From Undibacterium cyanobacteriorum (GTDB lineage Bacteria > Pseudomonadota > Gammaproteobacteria > Burkholderiales > Burkholderiaceae_D), in contig NZ_CP133720.1 in NCBI RefSeq assembly GCF_031326225.1, positions 1,674,001-1,738,000 on the forward strand: a stretch of 64,000 nt of DNA. The letters are read 5' to 3'. This document shows, piece by piece, positions 1 through 9,142 of the stretch; position 1 is the stretch's first letter, and each line of letters opens with the position of its first letter. A program made the translations under genes and the position numbers. The notes beneath the pieces were generated by a model. The model was not told where the DNA came from, did not search any database, and saw only the letters and a program-made list of their open reading frames with translations.

Positions 1-1
1 T

Positions 2-136
2 CACACCATCTTCTTCGAAATGGGACCGGCACGTCGAGCAGAAATGGGGATTAATGATTCCTTGATTCGTGTGTCGGTGGGGATTGAAGATACGGATGAC
101 ATTCTGCATGATTTTCAACAGGCTTTAGGAAATTAG
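2..136 (+). CDS. Cys/Met metabolism PLP-dependent enzyme, C-terminal end (partial)
   Basis: The first 45 codons in frame 2 read as the end of a gene that begins left of the window. The tail contains SLIRVSVGIEDTDDI followed by a short acidic helix and QAL. This is the usual C-terminal signature of the Cys/Met metabolism PLP enzyme family (cystathionine gamma-synthase, cystathionine beta-lyase, O-succinylhomoserine sulfhydrylase). These enzymes act in the cytoplasm in transsulfuration or methionine synthesis. The lysine that binds PLP and the substrate-specificity residues lie outside the window, so the exact reaction cannot be decided. It ends at TAG, and 186 bases of leader separate it from the next gene. 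Confidence 0.75.
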   Translation, partial: HTIFFEMGPARRAEMGINDSLIRVSVGIEDTDDILHDFQQALGN

Positions 137-322
137 ACCGAGGCAAAGCAAGGCTCGACGCACATGCATGGAGTTGGAGCACTAGGGCGCTCATGCGCTA
201 ATGCACTGATGTGTTCAGGAATACCAACGCTTGCAATCCTTGAGCGACTGATTTTTGTTGGTATCTTGAAGCAGTATTAAGGTTTGCTTGTTTTACACTG
301 TTCGCATTCTGATTGAGGCTCT

Positions 323-2845
323 ATGTTTTTTCTTGCATTGAAGATGACTCAGCGCGATTGGCGCTCCGGCGAGTTGCGATTTTTATTGGTCGCCTTGATG
401 GTCGCGGTTGCTTCACTGACTTCGGTCGGTTTCTTTGTCGACCGATTACGCGCTGGTTTGGCCAGAGATGCGAGTCAAGTGCTGGCGGCGGATTTGTTGG
501 TCAGTTCGACCAAAGAGATTCGCGCCGATTGGAAAAATGCCGCGCAACAGCGTTCCCTACAAATCGCCGAAACAGTCGTGTTTCCGAGTATGGCGATTGC
601 TGGTGAGGGCGACAGTGCGAATGCGAAATTGGTGACGATTAAGGCGGTGACGACCGCATATCCTCTGCGTGGAAGTTTGAAGCTAGAAGACAGCAGCAAT
701 TCCCCGTCGGGCAAAAAAGCGAAAGACAAAACTGCGATTGGTGGACCTCAACGCGGCACGATTTGGGTTGACGCAGCCCTGTTTCCCAGCCTTAAAGTTC
801 AGCTTGGAGATAAGATCAGTCTCGGCGATCAACAGTTTCAAATCGCTGGAGTGATTGCTGCCGAACCTGATCGCGGCGCAGGCTTTCTAGGCTTCGCTCC
901 ACGCGTCATGATGGCCATGTCTGATCTTGCGGCAACGAATTTGATACAAGATGGTTCGCGCGCGACGTATCGGTTCTTGATTGCGGGAGAAAAGGCCAAG
1001 ATCGCCGAATTCCAAACTTTCCTTGAGCAAGATATTAAAAGCAAAGAGTTGAAGGGCACGCGGATCGAAACCATCGAGAACGGCAATGAACAATTGCGGA
1101 CAACACTGGATCGTGCCGATCAATTCTTGAGTATGGTGAGTGTGTTGTCGGCAATGTTGTCAGCGGTGGCGATTGCCATGGCGGCACGTCGCTTCATGCA
1201 AAGACACCTCGATGCCTGCGCCATGTTGCGCTGTTTGGGGCTGACGCAAAATCAAGTGACAGGGATGTATCTGATTGAATTTGCATTGCTGGGCATCGTC
1301 GGCAGTGTTGCCGGAGTATTGGTTGGTTACTTGAGTCATTACCTGTTGTTGGAATGGCTGGGGAAATTCGTGGCGAGTGATCTACCGAGCGCAACGATTT
1401 TGCCTGCCTTGCAAGGTTTGGCGGTGGGAATGCTGTTGCTGCTGGGTTTCGCTATGCCTCCCATTTTGCAATTGCGTAATGTTCCCCATAACCGCGTGAT
1501 TCGCCGCGAACAAGAAGTACCGCAAGCATCGGTGCTACTCACTTATGGTATCGGATTGGCGATGTTTATCGCTTTGTTGCTGTGGCAGACGGGTGACGTC
1601 AAAGTAGGTGTGACGGTCGCGCTAGGCTTTTTGCTTGGAATGAGTTTGTTTGCGCTGTTGGCGTGGGCTGGGATTAAGCTGTTAAAGCGTGTCCGCAATG
1701 TGTCTAGTAACGCCGCTTGGCGCTTCGCCATCACGGCTCTACAACGTCGACCCGGTGCGACCATTACCCAAGTCGTCGCTTTATCTTTGGGTTTGATGGC
1801 CTTGTTGTTATTGACCGTGGTACGTGGGGATTTGATCGCAGCATGGAAGCAAGCCACGCCGCCGGACGCGCCAAATCATTTCATCGTCAACATTCAACCA
1901 GATCAAAAACAAGAGATTGCCGATCGCCTGCGTGATTTTGGTAGCCCTGTCATGTATCCGATGATACGGGGTCGTTTGATCGAAATTAACGGCGTCACGC
2001 TCACTCCCAAATCCTATAAAGAAGAACGGGCGAATAATTTGGTCGAGCGTGAATTTAACTTGTCGACGATGGCGGAATTGCCAGCGATGAATCAAGTGGT
2101 CAGTGGCACGTGGTATGACGATGCAACAGCAGACGAGGCGGAAGCATCGGTTGAAGAAGGCTTGGCCAAAACCTTGCAACTCAAGTTGGGTGATAAATTG
2201 AGTTTCGATATCGCAGGCCAGAAGGTCATTGCGCGAGTGAGTAGTTTGCGTAAGCTCGATTGGGGTTCGATGCGAGTCAATTTTTTTGTGATTATCAACC
2301 CTAAGAGTATGCAAAACATGCCGCAGACTCTAGTGACCGCGTTCCGCGTACCAGACGATAAAAAGAACTTTCCAAGTCAATTGAGTCGAGATTTTCCTAA
2401 TCTAACCGTGATGGACGTGGGTGCTATCGTCAAACAGTTGCAGGATGTGTTAGATCAAGTCATTACTGCGGTTGAATTTCTATTCTTATTCACGCTCAGT
2501 TCCGGTGTCTTGGTGTTGTACGCAGCACTGGCAGGCTCGCAAGATGTCCGGATGCGTGAGGCGGCTTTGCTGCGAGCTTTAGGCGCTACTAAAAACCAGT
2601 TATCGCGAGCGCAGTGGGTGGAATTTGTTTTGGTTGGTAGCTTGGCTGGTTTTTTTGCAGCGACCGGCGCGAGCTGTATTGGTTGGGTGTTGGCGAAATT
2701 CGCCTTCAAGTTTGCTTGGACCTTTGCGCCCACAGTCTGGCTTGCGGGGATTGTCGTTGGTGCACTGTGTGCGATGTTAGGAGGCTGGTTGGGCCTACGG
2801 AATGTGTTGAATCAGCCGCCTTTGTTGAGTTTACGCAATGCATAG
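323..2845 (+). CDS. FtsX/MacB-type ABC transporter permease (YbbP-like)
   Basis: The product has 840 residues and looks like the large two-module FtsX-domain permeases related to E. coli YbbP. An N-terminal membrane helix (about residues 20-45) is followed by a large periplasmic MacB-like core. Three helices lie around residues 270-390, further helices near 405-460, a second periplasmic core follows, and three C-terminal helices lie around 720-835. It should sit in the inner membrane and pair with an LolD/YbbA-type ATPase, probably for lipoprotein, lipid or peptide release. No ATPase gene lies beside it here. A GAGG ribosome site stands 7 bases before the ATG. The family is clear; the substrate is not. 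Confidence 0.85.
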   Translation: MFFLALKMTQRDWRSGELRFLLVALMVAVASLTSVGFFVDRLRAGLARDASQVLAADLLVSSTKEIRADWKNAAQQRSLQIAETVVFPSMAIAGEGDSANAKLVTIKAVTTAYPLRGSLKLEDSSNSPSGKKAKDKTAIGGPQRGTIWVDAALFPSLKVQLGDKISLGDQQFQIAGVIAAEPDRGAGFLGFAPRVMMAMSDLAATNLIQDGSRATYRFLIAGEKAKIAEFQTFLEQDIKSKELKGTRIETIENGNEQLRTTLDRADQFLSMVSVLSAMLSAVAIAMAARRFMQRHLDACAMLRCLGLTQNQVTGMYLIEFALLGIVGSVAGVLVGYLSHYLLLEWLGKFVASDLPSATILPALQGLAVGMLLLLGFAMPPILQLRNVPHNRVIRREQEVPQASVLLTYGIGLAMFIALLLWQTGDVKVGVTVALGFLLGMSLFALLAWAGIKLLKRVRNVSSNAAWRFAITALQRRPGATITQVVALSLGLMALLLLTVVRGDLIAAWKQATPPDAPNHFIVNIQPDQKQEIADRLRDFGSPVMYPMIRGRLIEINGVTLTPKSYKEERANNLVEREFNLSTMAELPAMNQVVSGTWYDDATADEAEASVEEGLAKTLQLKLGDKLSFDIAGQKVIARVSSLRKLDWGSMRVNFFVIINPKSMQNMPQTLVTAFRVPDDKKNFPSQLSRDFPNLTVMDVGAIVKQLQDVLDQVITAVEFLFLFTLSSGVLVLYAALAGSQDVRMREAALLRALGATKNQLSRAQWVEFVLVGSLAGFFAATGASCIGWVLAKFAFKFAWTFAPTVWLAGIVVGALCAMLGGWLGLRNVLNQPPLLSLRNA

Positions 2846-2884
2846 AGTAGTAACGATCTTGTGATCGTATAAGTGAAAAATAAA

Positions 2885-3283
2885 ATGGAACACGAAGAAC
2901 AAAAATCAAATTTGTATGAATTGATCGGTGGTGCCGAGAAGTTGCGTGAACTGGTGGACCGCTTCTATGACCTGATGCAATTGGAGCCTGAATTCGCCGG
3001 GATCAATGCCATGCATCCGCAACCGAATGATAGTTCACGCGATAAATTGTTTTGGTTCTTATCGGGATGGATGGGTGGTCCCAATCTTTACATCGAACAG
3101 TTTGGGCATCCGCGGCTGCGAGCACGTCATTTGCCTTATCCGATCGGCGTATCCGAGCGCGATCAGTGGCTGCGCTGTATGGCATGGGCGATGCAAGATG
3201 TTGGCATCTCACAGGAGCTGCAGGAGCATTTGATGCAGTCGTTTCTGCAAACCGCAGACTGGATGCGCAATCGGGCAGGCTAA
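2885..3283 (+). CDS. group II truncated haemoglobin
   Basis: This is a small globin of about 132 residues, the usual size for a group II truncated haemoglobin (trHbO/YjbI type). Diagnostic stretches are FWFLSGWMGGPNLY, the HPRLRARH segment with the haem-ligand histidine, LPYPIG, and RDQWLRCM with the conserved Trp. Such proteins bind oxygen or nitric oxide in the cytoplasm and are often linked to redox or NO stress. The ATG at 2885 was chosen; a GTG at 2873 is in frame and would add four residues, and neither has a strong ribosome site. It follows the permease gene by about 40 bases and could be co-transcribed with it. Confidence 0.88.
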   Translation: MEHEEQKSNLYELIGGAEKLRELVDRFYDLMQLEPEFAGINAMHPQPNDSSRDKLFWFLSGWMGGPNLYIEQFGHPRLRARHLPYPIGVSERDQWLRCMAWAMQDVGISQELQEHLMQSFLQTADWMRNRAG

Positions 3284-3406
3284 TCGATTTTGTCGATGCG
3301 TCTTATGATAAAGAGCGGCGCATCGAACGAGGTGCTTCTTGCGCAGTGAAAATGCTAGTGCGCAGCATGGACGAAAGAACTTCAAAAACTTTGTGAATGA
3401 GGGCAT

Positions 3407-4894
3407 ATGTCTGTTTTCGAAGTAGTGGCCTTAAGTGCCCTCGGATTAATTTTCATCTTGCAGATCGTGATTTTGCTAAGGAAGCGCATTGATTCCAATG
3501 CCGAGCTTCAATCGCAAAGTTTGCTGGAACAGAGTCAGCAGCAATATCAACAGCAGCATCAACAACAACTGCAGCAGATGGAGCGCCATGAACGCTCAGT
3601 GCGGGAACAAGTTTTGTCGAGCGCGCAGGCGACGCGGCAAGAATTGAGTTCGAATTTTTTGCAGTTTCAGCAAAGCTTGGCGGCGCAACTCACGACCGTC
3701 GCAACGCTTCAAAATAATCAAATCGATACCTTCTCTCAGCAATTGGTCAAACTCAATGAAAGCAATACGCAACAGCTTGAGCAGATGCGGCTCGCATTGA
3801 TGAAAATGAGTCAGGCGGCGCGCGAAGAGCAGGGCGTCAGTTTGAAAGCGTTCGCCGATAGTCTGAATCAAACGCTGGCCAGTATGAGTGAATCGAATGC
3901 ACAGCGCTTGTCAGAAATTCGAGCGACCTTGGAACAGAAGATCCAGCAGCTACAAGCCGAGAATGCCAGTAAATTAGAAGAGATGCGTAAGACGGTCGAC
4001 GAAAAACTGCATGCAACTTTGGAACAAAGGCTCGGTGAATCGTTTAAACAAGTATCCGAGCGTTTAGAGCGCGTGCATCAGGGTCTCGGCGAAATGCAAC
4101 AGTTGGCGGTTGGCGTTGGCGATCTAAAACGAGTGTTGACCAATGTGAAAACGCGTGGCACCTGGGGCGAAGTGCAATTGGAAATGGTACTCGAGCAAAT
4201 GCTTACACCCGACCAATATGCAAAAAATGTCGAGACCATTCCGGGTAGCAACGAACGCGTTGAATTTGCCATTAAGCTGCCTGGCAAAGATGATGCGAAA
4301 GCGCCAGTCTGGATGCCGATTGATGCCAAGTTCCCTAAGGAACAATATGAACGTTTGCTCGATGCTGCAGAGCGCGCTGACAGCGAGGCCGTGGCACAAG
4401 CAGGAAAAGAGTTGGAACGTGCCATCCGTGGTGAGGCAAAAACCATTGCCGATAAATATGTCTCGCCGCCATTGACGACGGATTTCGCGATTCTGTTTTT
4501 GCCGACCGAGGGCTTGTATGCCGAGGTAATGCGCCGCCCAGGTTTGGCGGATGATCTACAAAGAACACATCGCGTCTCGATCGCCGGTCCATCGACTTTG
4601 TCGGCTTTATTGAATAGCTTACAAATGGGTTTCCGTACTTTGGTATTGGAGAAACGTTCTTCAGAAGTGTGGCAGGTCTTAGGCGCGGTGAAGACCGAGT
4701 TCGGCAAGTTTGGCGATGTCTTGGCAGCGACCAAAACTGCACTGCAACGCGCCGCCGACAATATCGAAAAAGCTGAGACGCGTAGCCGTCAAATGAATCG
4801 CAAGTTGAAGTTGGTAGAGGCTCTGCCCAGTGAACAGTCGCAAACTCTTTTGGGGGTCGATGAGGCAGAAGTGGATGATGCCAACGATAGCTAG
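3407..4894 (+). CDS. rmuC: DNA recombination protein RmuC
   Basis: The 495-residue product has one N-terminal membrane helix (about residues 5-24) and then a long Gln/Glu-rich coiled coil to about residue 230. The C-terminal RmuC domain includes LKRVLTNVKTRGTWGEVQLE, a nuclease-like fold with DAKFPKEQYERL, and LPTEGLYAEV. In E. coli RmuC limits recombination between short inverted repeats; it is thought to be a membrane-tethered nuclease-related factor. Length and domain order are normal for the family. The gene begins 123 bases after the globin and runs towards the sensor kinase gene, whose end lies 29 bases away. Confidence 0.93.
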   Translation: MSVFEVVALSALGLIFILQIVILLRKRIDSNAELQSQSLLEQSQQQYQQQHQQQLQQMERHERSVREQVLSSAQATRQELSSNFLQFQQSLAAQLTTVATLQNNQIDTFSQQLVKLNESNTQQLEQMRLALMKMSQAAREEQGVSLKAFADSLNQTLASMSESNAQRLSEIRATLEQKIQQLQAENASKLEEMRKTVDEKLHATLEQRLGESFKQVSERLERVHQGLGEMQQLAVGVGDLKRVLTNVKTRGTWGEVQLEMVLEQMLTPDQYAKNVETIPGSNERVEFAIKLPGKDDAKAPVWMPIDAKFPKEQYERLLDAAERADSEAVAQAGKELERAIRGEAKTIADKYVSPPLTTDFAILFLPTEGLYAEVMRRPGLADDLQRTHRVSIAGPSTLSALLNSLQMGFRTLVLEKRSSEVWQVLGAVKTEFGKFGDVLAATKTALQRAADNIEKAETRSRQMNRKLKLVEALPSEQSQTLLGVDEAEVDDANDS

Positions 4895-4923
4895 TCTATT
4901 TCATCCACAAACTTGGCTTTAGC

Positions 4924-6153
4924 TTAATCGTCGATCTGTGCCGATATGGGCAGCGTGAACCAGAAGGTTGAGCCTTGGTTTTCTGCTGACGTAAAGCCGA
5001 TTTGACCATCCATTAACTGCACCAAAGCCTTGCAAATACTTAGCCCTAAACCAGTGCCAATCTGCGGACGATTGTCGCTGGCGCTGGTTTGCGCGAAACG
5101 ATGGAAAATATTCGGGTGATAGGCGGCGGGAATGCCGGTGCCGAAGTCCTGAATTTCCACGCGAACATGCTCGCCTTGGTCGAGGAGGCGAATTTGGATT
5201 TCACTCGCTTGCGGTGAAAAACGAACCGCATTCGACAATAAATTGGCAAAGATCTGCTGCACGCGATTCGCATCGACCATCACCCAAATCGGCACGACAG
5301 GGTCAATTAAGTTGTAACGAATCTGCTTTTGTGTGGCATAAATTTCGTTGTCGCTGAGCGAGATTTTCGTCAGACCTGTCAGATCAACGCGTTGCAAATC
5401 AAGCGATAAAGTCCCCGAAGCGATTTTCTCAACGTCGATAATGTCACTCAGGAGTGTACTGAGCCGCTCGGAGTTTCGAAGCGCGACTTTGACTAAATTT
5501 CGAGCCGTTGGCGGTAAGCTGACCAAGGTCTCGCTAGCCAATAAGCCTAAAGCACCATGGATAGATGTGAGTGGAGTGCGGAGTTCATGATTGACTGTAG
5601 AAACATACTCACTTTGAATTTGATCATGGGTTTCGCGCTGTTTGAGCGTTTTGTGCATTTCCAGCAAGTTGCTGTAAGCCCGTAGCGATGAAATAACCGT
5701 GGTGCGTAGTTTTTGAACGGTGAGTTCGGACTTGTCTTTGTAGTCGTTGATATCGTAGGCCGCAACCACTTCGGTTTCTGGCGCTTTGCCCGATTGACCT
5801 GTGCGTAGAACAATGCGCACCAGTTGGTTCTTGAGTTGTTCCCGAATTTGGCGTGTCAAAACTAAGCCAGCATCTTCGGTTTCCATCACCACATCCAACA
5901 GTACTAAGGCGATGTCATTGGGCTTAGCCAAGATCTCAAAGGCTTCTTTAGCACTATAGGCGGAAATGAGTTCTAGAGATTTTTCTTGAAACTTGAAGTC
6001 GCTCAGAACTAAGCGCGTCACATGATGCATGTCGGCGTCATCATCGACGATGAGAACGCGCCAAACGTTTGGATTACTGATGCCCAGATCAATGATTTCT
6101 TCAAGATCTTCTACAACCAATACTTCATCTTCGTCGGAGAGGGATTTGTCCAT
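4924..6153 (-). CDS. hybrid histidine kinase with N-terminal receiver domain
   Basis: The 409-residue soluble protein has a receiver domain first (phospho-acceptor Asp87 in LVLLDVVM, acidic pocket IVDDDAD). A HisKA domain follows with His189 in VNHELRTPLTSIHG, then an ATP-binding HATPase domain with NLLSNAVRFS, DFGTGIP and GTGLGLSICKAL. There is no membrane helix, so it acts in the cytoplasm. Receiver-first kinases usually take phosphate or protein signals from another component rather than sensing directly. The acidic N-terminal 30 residues are unusual. No cognate response regulator lies next to it; it is a single gene converging on rmuC. Confidence 0.9.
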   Translation of the reverse strand: MDKSLSDEDEVLVVEDLEEIIDLGISNPNVWRVLIVDDDADMHHVTRLVLSDFKFQEKSLELISAYSAKEAFEILAKPNDIALVLLDVVMETEDAGLVLTRQIREQLKNQLVRIVLRTGQSGKAPETEVVAAYDINDYKDKSELTVQKLRTTVISSLRAYSNLLEMHKTLKQRETHDQIQSEYVSTVNHELRTPLTSIHGALGLLASETLVSLPPTARNLVKVALRNSERLSTLLSDIIDVEKIASGTLSLDLQRVDLTGLTKISLSDNEIYATQKQIRYNLIDPVVPIWVMVDANRVQQIFANLLSNAVRFSPQASEIQIRLLDQGEHVRVEIQDFGTGIPAAYHPNIFHRFAQTSASDNRPQIGTGLGLSICKALVQLMDGQIGFTSAENQGSTFWFTLPISAQIDD

Positions 6154-6422
6154 CGAGGGCTTTCTTGTATGTCTGCTGCAATACAGCTTTTTTGAGTTTT
6201 TATGTGCCGCTTATCTTAATTCAGAATGGGAGCACCAACAAGCGCTATAAGCTTGAGTGTTTCCTTCGGTGCTAGTCAATTTGATACCTAAAGTTAGTAG
6301 GTGGTTTGATCTTTAATGTGACATTCGCTTTTTAAGGTTCTGCGCTTAGTTGAGTTGATGATTGCATTTGATTCAAATAACACTGTCATTGGAGAGATAA
6401 TGTGCGTTGTAGAAGCCATTGC

Positions 6423-6893
6423 TTATTGAGGTTTATTGGTCATCAAGAAATAAATGATCAGCATTGCTAAGAACGCAGGATACCCCAGCATTTCCCAGTA
6501 TTTTGCTAACTTCCAGTATTTGACGCTAAGCGGCTTGCCGCTCGTTAAGGCATTCGTGCTTAAGTTTCGAAGTTGGATTTGTATCCAGACCACAGGCAAC
6601 CAACAAAGTCCTGCTAGCACGTACAAAATCACCGAAGTTTGTATCCAGCGCGCGTCGAAGGTCCAACCGGCCAAATACATCAAAGCCATGCCACTTAAGG
6701 GTTGCAAGATAATGGTCGGTGTGGTGAGCCACCAATCCGCGCGCACCACCAGACGTGTCACTACAGCAATCGCTTCGAGATTGCGACTACGATGCGCAAA
6801 GAATAGGTAGAACGCTGAACCAAATCCTGTGCCAACTAATATCACAGAGCTGAGGATGTGGATGGTCTTGATGAAGAGGTAGGTATTCATCAT
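6423..6893 (-). CDS. DUF2269 family integral membrane protein
   Basis: With the start used here the protein has 156 residues, begins MMNTYLFIKTIHILSS and has four predicted membrane helices. It matches the DUF2269 family of small inner-membrane proteins of unknown role. The open frame extends 21 codons further upstream, but GAGG stands just before the ATG at 6893, and that start lies 10 bases after the stop of the preceding gene. This points to the short form and to co-transcription with the SDR-DoxX gene. His11 and His14-like positions in the first helix could bind a cofactor, but this is speculation. Confidence 0.82.
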   Translation of the reverse strand: MMNTYLFIKTIHILSSVILVGTGFGSAFYLFFAHRSRNLEAIAVVTRLVVRADWWLTTPTIILQPLSGMALMYLAGWTFDARWIQTSVILYVLAGLCWLPVVWIQIQLRNLSTNALTSGKPLSVKYWKLAKYWEMLGYPAFLAMLIIYFLMTNKPQ

Positions 6894-6903
6894 GTGTGCC
6901 TCG

Positions 6904-8322
6904 CTAATTTGCTCGATAGATTTTAGTCCTGTCCGCTTTGGTAGAATTCGGCTCATGCCACAGCAAGAAAAACAGGATGGCGAGGATCGGTAAATTTTTC
7001 AGTAATGGGCCAAATGGATGTTGCATGAATTCAGGCAAGTTCACCGCAATCAGTGCACTGTAAAAAATGATTGTGGTGATTTGTAACTTCCATAGCCATG
7101 CTCCTGCACGAGATAGACAAAGAATGCCGAGGGCGATGTCAAACAAGGCCGCCAAGATCAACACCGGTTCCGCAAACAATCCGCCGATACCGACTGAGCT
7201 CAAGAGCGCATAGCTTTGTTCGCGAGGAAAAATCATCAAAGACACGATGCCACTAAATATCCAAACCAACGCGAGACTCAGGCGTAAGCTGAGATGCGTC
7301 CACACAGCGCTCGCTTGTTGTACAAGGTAATACGGTGGAAGCCCGTCAAACCATTGCTCAGGTCCGCGTGGTGCGTGGCCTAAAAAGGCGTGGAACGCAG
7401 CGGCATCGGCAACATTGTGTTGGCACAGCATATTCAGCGTTTCAGGCGCAAACACGCGTTGTGGTAGATATTGCGCGAGCCTAGCGCTCCAACGCATGAG
7501 CGGCATGGGAATCGGTAGATAGCATGCTTCAGACAGCTTCATCGCTCTTCGATAGTGTTGCAACATGCCACGATAGCTCATGGCATCGGGCCCGACCGCA
7601 TTGAGTGTCAATTGCAGGTGCTCACCGTCGGCAATCCGATCGACAAAAACTTGGACCGCTTCGCATAAATCATCGATGTGCACGGGCTGCAATTGTTGCG
7701 CGCCATCGCCGGGCAAACCAATCAGCGGCAGACGCGCCAAGCTACGAAACAATTGGCTGCTTGCGCCATCGAGACCAACCACCAAAGAGGGACGTAAGAT
7801 CAAATAGGAAGTTGACAGTTGTCGTAGACTAAGGTCGGCCTGACGCTTGGTTTTTAGATAGTTTGAAAGTGCCATTTCGTATTTGTGCAAATCATGTTGA
7901 TGATCACGATGGTCTGCCAAATTTTCATTGCTATTTTCAAGCTTCGGCCCTAAAGCTGATACTTGGATGATGCCTGTGACGCCGATCTTGGCGCAGGCTT
8001 GAAATAGGGCGATTGGAGACTGGGCGTGCACTTGTTCAAAGGTTTGGCCAGCGCTCTCTCTGAGGATGCCAACAGCATTGATGAGAATGTCGATTTTGCC
8101 GTGCAAATGTTGGATGATATCGAGTCGTTTCTCCCATTGCTCGCAACTCAGTGGCGTACTGAAGTCAAACGCTAACTCGTGTTCGCTGGGATGTTTGCGA
8201 CCTTCGTTGTGATCTTGCGCGTGTCGACTTATAGTCCGTAAGATAGTGTGGCCCGCTGTGTGCAAGCTTTGACAGACATGGCGTCCAATGAAGCCATCGG
8301 CTCCGCAGACGAGAATGTTCAT
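6904..8322 (-). CDS. SDR-family NAD(P)-binding protein fused to DoxX-like membrane domain
   Basis: The 472-residue protein starts MNILVCGADGFIGRHVCQ, a Rossmann nucleotide-binding motif of the atypical (NmrA/complex I 39-kDa-like) SDR group. The soluble part runs to about residue 350. The C-terminal 120 residues hold four hydrophobic segments (LSLRLSLALVWIFSGIVSL onwards) typical of DoxX-like domains. It should be an inner-membrane-anchored oxidoreductase or quinone/lipid-linked protein; the substrate is unknown. The ATG at 8322 is preceded by AGGAGA. The frame is open upstream across a simple repeat and into the DCC gene, but that extension has no SDR-like sequence and is rejected. Confidence 0.85.
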   Translation of the reverse strand: MNILVCGADGFIGRHVCQSLHTAGHTILRTISRHAQDHNEGRKHPSEHELAFDFSTPLSCEQWEKRLDIIQHLHGKIDILINAVGILRESAGQTFEQVHAQSPIALFQACAKIGVTGIIQVSALGPKLENSNENLADHRDHQHDLHKYEMALSNYLKTKRQADLSLRQLSTSYLILRPSLVVGLDGASSQLFRSLARLPLIGLPGDGAQQLQPVHIDDLCEAVQVFVDRIADGEHLQLTLNAVGPDAMSYRGMLQHYRRAMKLSEACYLPIPMPLMRWSARLAQYLPQRVFAPETLNMLCQHNVADAAAFHAFLGHAPRGPEQWFDGLPPYYLVQQASAVWTHLSLRLSLALVWIFSGIVSLMIFPREQSYALLSSVGIGGLFAEPVLILAALFDIALGILCLSRAGAWLWKLQITTIIFYSALIAVNLPEFMQHPFGPLLKNLPILAILFFLLWHEPNSTKADRTKIYRAN

Positions 8323-8378
8323 GATACTTCTCCTAGGGTTTGAAGCGTTTGAAATAGGAAGCCCTTGCGATACGAATT

Positions 8379-8416
<38 letters not shown>

Positions 8417-8434
8417 GTTCTTTTCTGCCTTACT

Positions 8435-8896
8435 TCACTCGCGTGAGCATTGTTGATCATGGCAGCGGCGGCTGTTTTTTGCTGCTCTCGCCGCGGCACG
8501 GTCGCGCGCAATTTTGAAGAGCAAACCAGAGAAGCGGTTGGATAAACGGTAGCGATTTTTGGCGATATGGGGATACAACCAATCACTCAGTTGTTTGATG
8601 CCCGGCAGCTTGGTCGGCGCGGTTACCCATCCCAAGCCAACCGCGGAATACGCTAAGCGAAATACTTCGACACCATTGATGATGTCGCCGTCGATGGTAC
8701 GAGCGTGAATAATATCCATCATGTCTTTTTTATCGACGGGCATGTCCGCATCAGCAAAGTCGTCGGCAGAGACGTCAATAAACCGTAGTTTCTCTGCGTG
8801 GTTGCGCGCCTTCAAATTGTCCATTTCTAATTTGCATAAGGGGCATGACTCGTCGTAGTAAATGGTGAGTGGGTAAGGTGATGGATGATGGTTCAT
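8435..8896 (-). CDS. DCC-family thiol-disulfide oxidoreductase-like protein (DUF393)
   Basis: The protein has 153 residues. The start IYYDESCPLCKLEMDNL carries the DxxCxxC motif (Cys18 and Cys21) that names the DCC family, a thioredoxin-like group of mostly uncharacterised proteins. Downstream are RFIDVSADDF and DIIHARTIDGDIINGVEVFRLAYSAVG, also typical of the family. It is probably a cytoplasmic or membrane-associated redox protein. GAAAGG lies before the ATG. It is the first gene of an operon with the SDR-DoxX and DUF2269 genes, and its promoter holds a palindrome shared with the neighbouring GbsR-type regulator. Confidence 0.88.
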   Translation of the reverse strand: MNHHPSPYPLTIYYDESCPLCKLEMDNLKARNHAEKLRFIDVSADDFADADMPVDKKDMMDIIHARTIDGDIINGVEVFRLAYSAVGLGWVTAPTKLPGIKQLSDWLYPHIAKNRYRLSNRFSGLLFKIARDRAAARAAKNSRRCHDQQCSRE

Positions 8897-9024
8897 GATG
8901 CTTTCCTTTCTATTCCACGATGCTCTGATTCTTTGTGACTATGATCCGATATTCATGCAGGCTTTGCTTCATCGATTTCGGTTCATTGATCTAGATGACT
9001 GCTATTTTTTCTCTGGATTCTGTT

Positions 9025-9044
9025 ATTTCTGTCGTGACAGAAAT
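9025..9044. promoter_or_regulatory. predicted operator of the GbsR/MarR-type regulator (operon promoter)
   Basis: ATTTCTGTC-GT-GACAGAAAT is a perfect inverted repeat with 9-base arms. It lies about 130 bases upstream of the DCC gene. A near-identical palindrome stands in the promoter of the regulator gene at 9707-9726, so both are probably bound by that regulator. Confidence 0.7.
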
Positions 9045-9060
9045 TATGGTTTTTAAAAAT

Positions 9061-9106
9061 GGCGTTAGCTGCTCTCGGTTCTGCTTGCTAACGCCGGTTT
9101 TTTCTT
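9061..9106 (-). terminator. rho-independent terminator after the GbsR/MarR-type gene
   Basis: GGCGTTAGC (9061-9069) pairs perfectly with GCTAACGCC (9087-9095). On the minus strand the hairpin is followed by ATTTTTAAAA, and on the + strand by GGTTTTTTC, so it may work both ways. It lies 48 bases past the stop of the regulator. Confidence 0.75.
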
Positions 9107-9142
9107 GTTTTAGCTCTGATCGTTTAAAATTCGGATTGAAGC

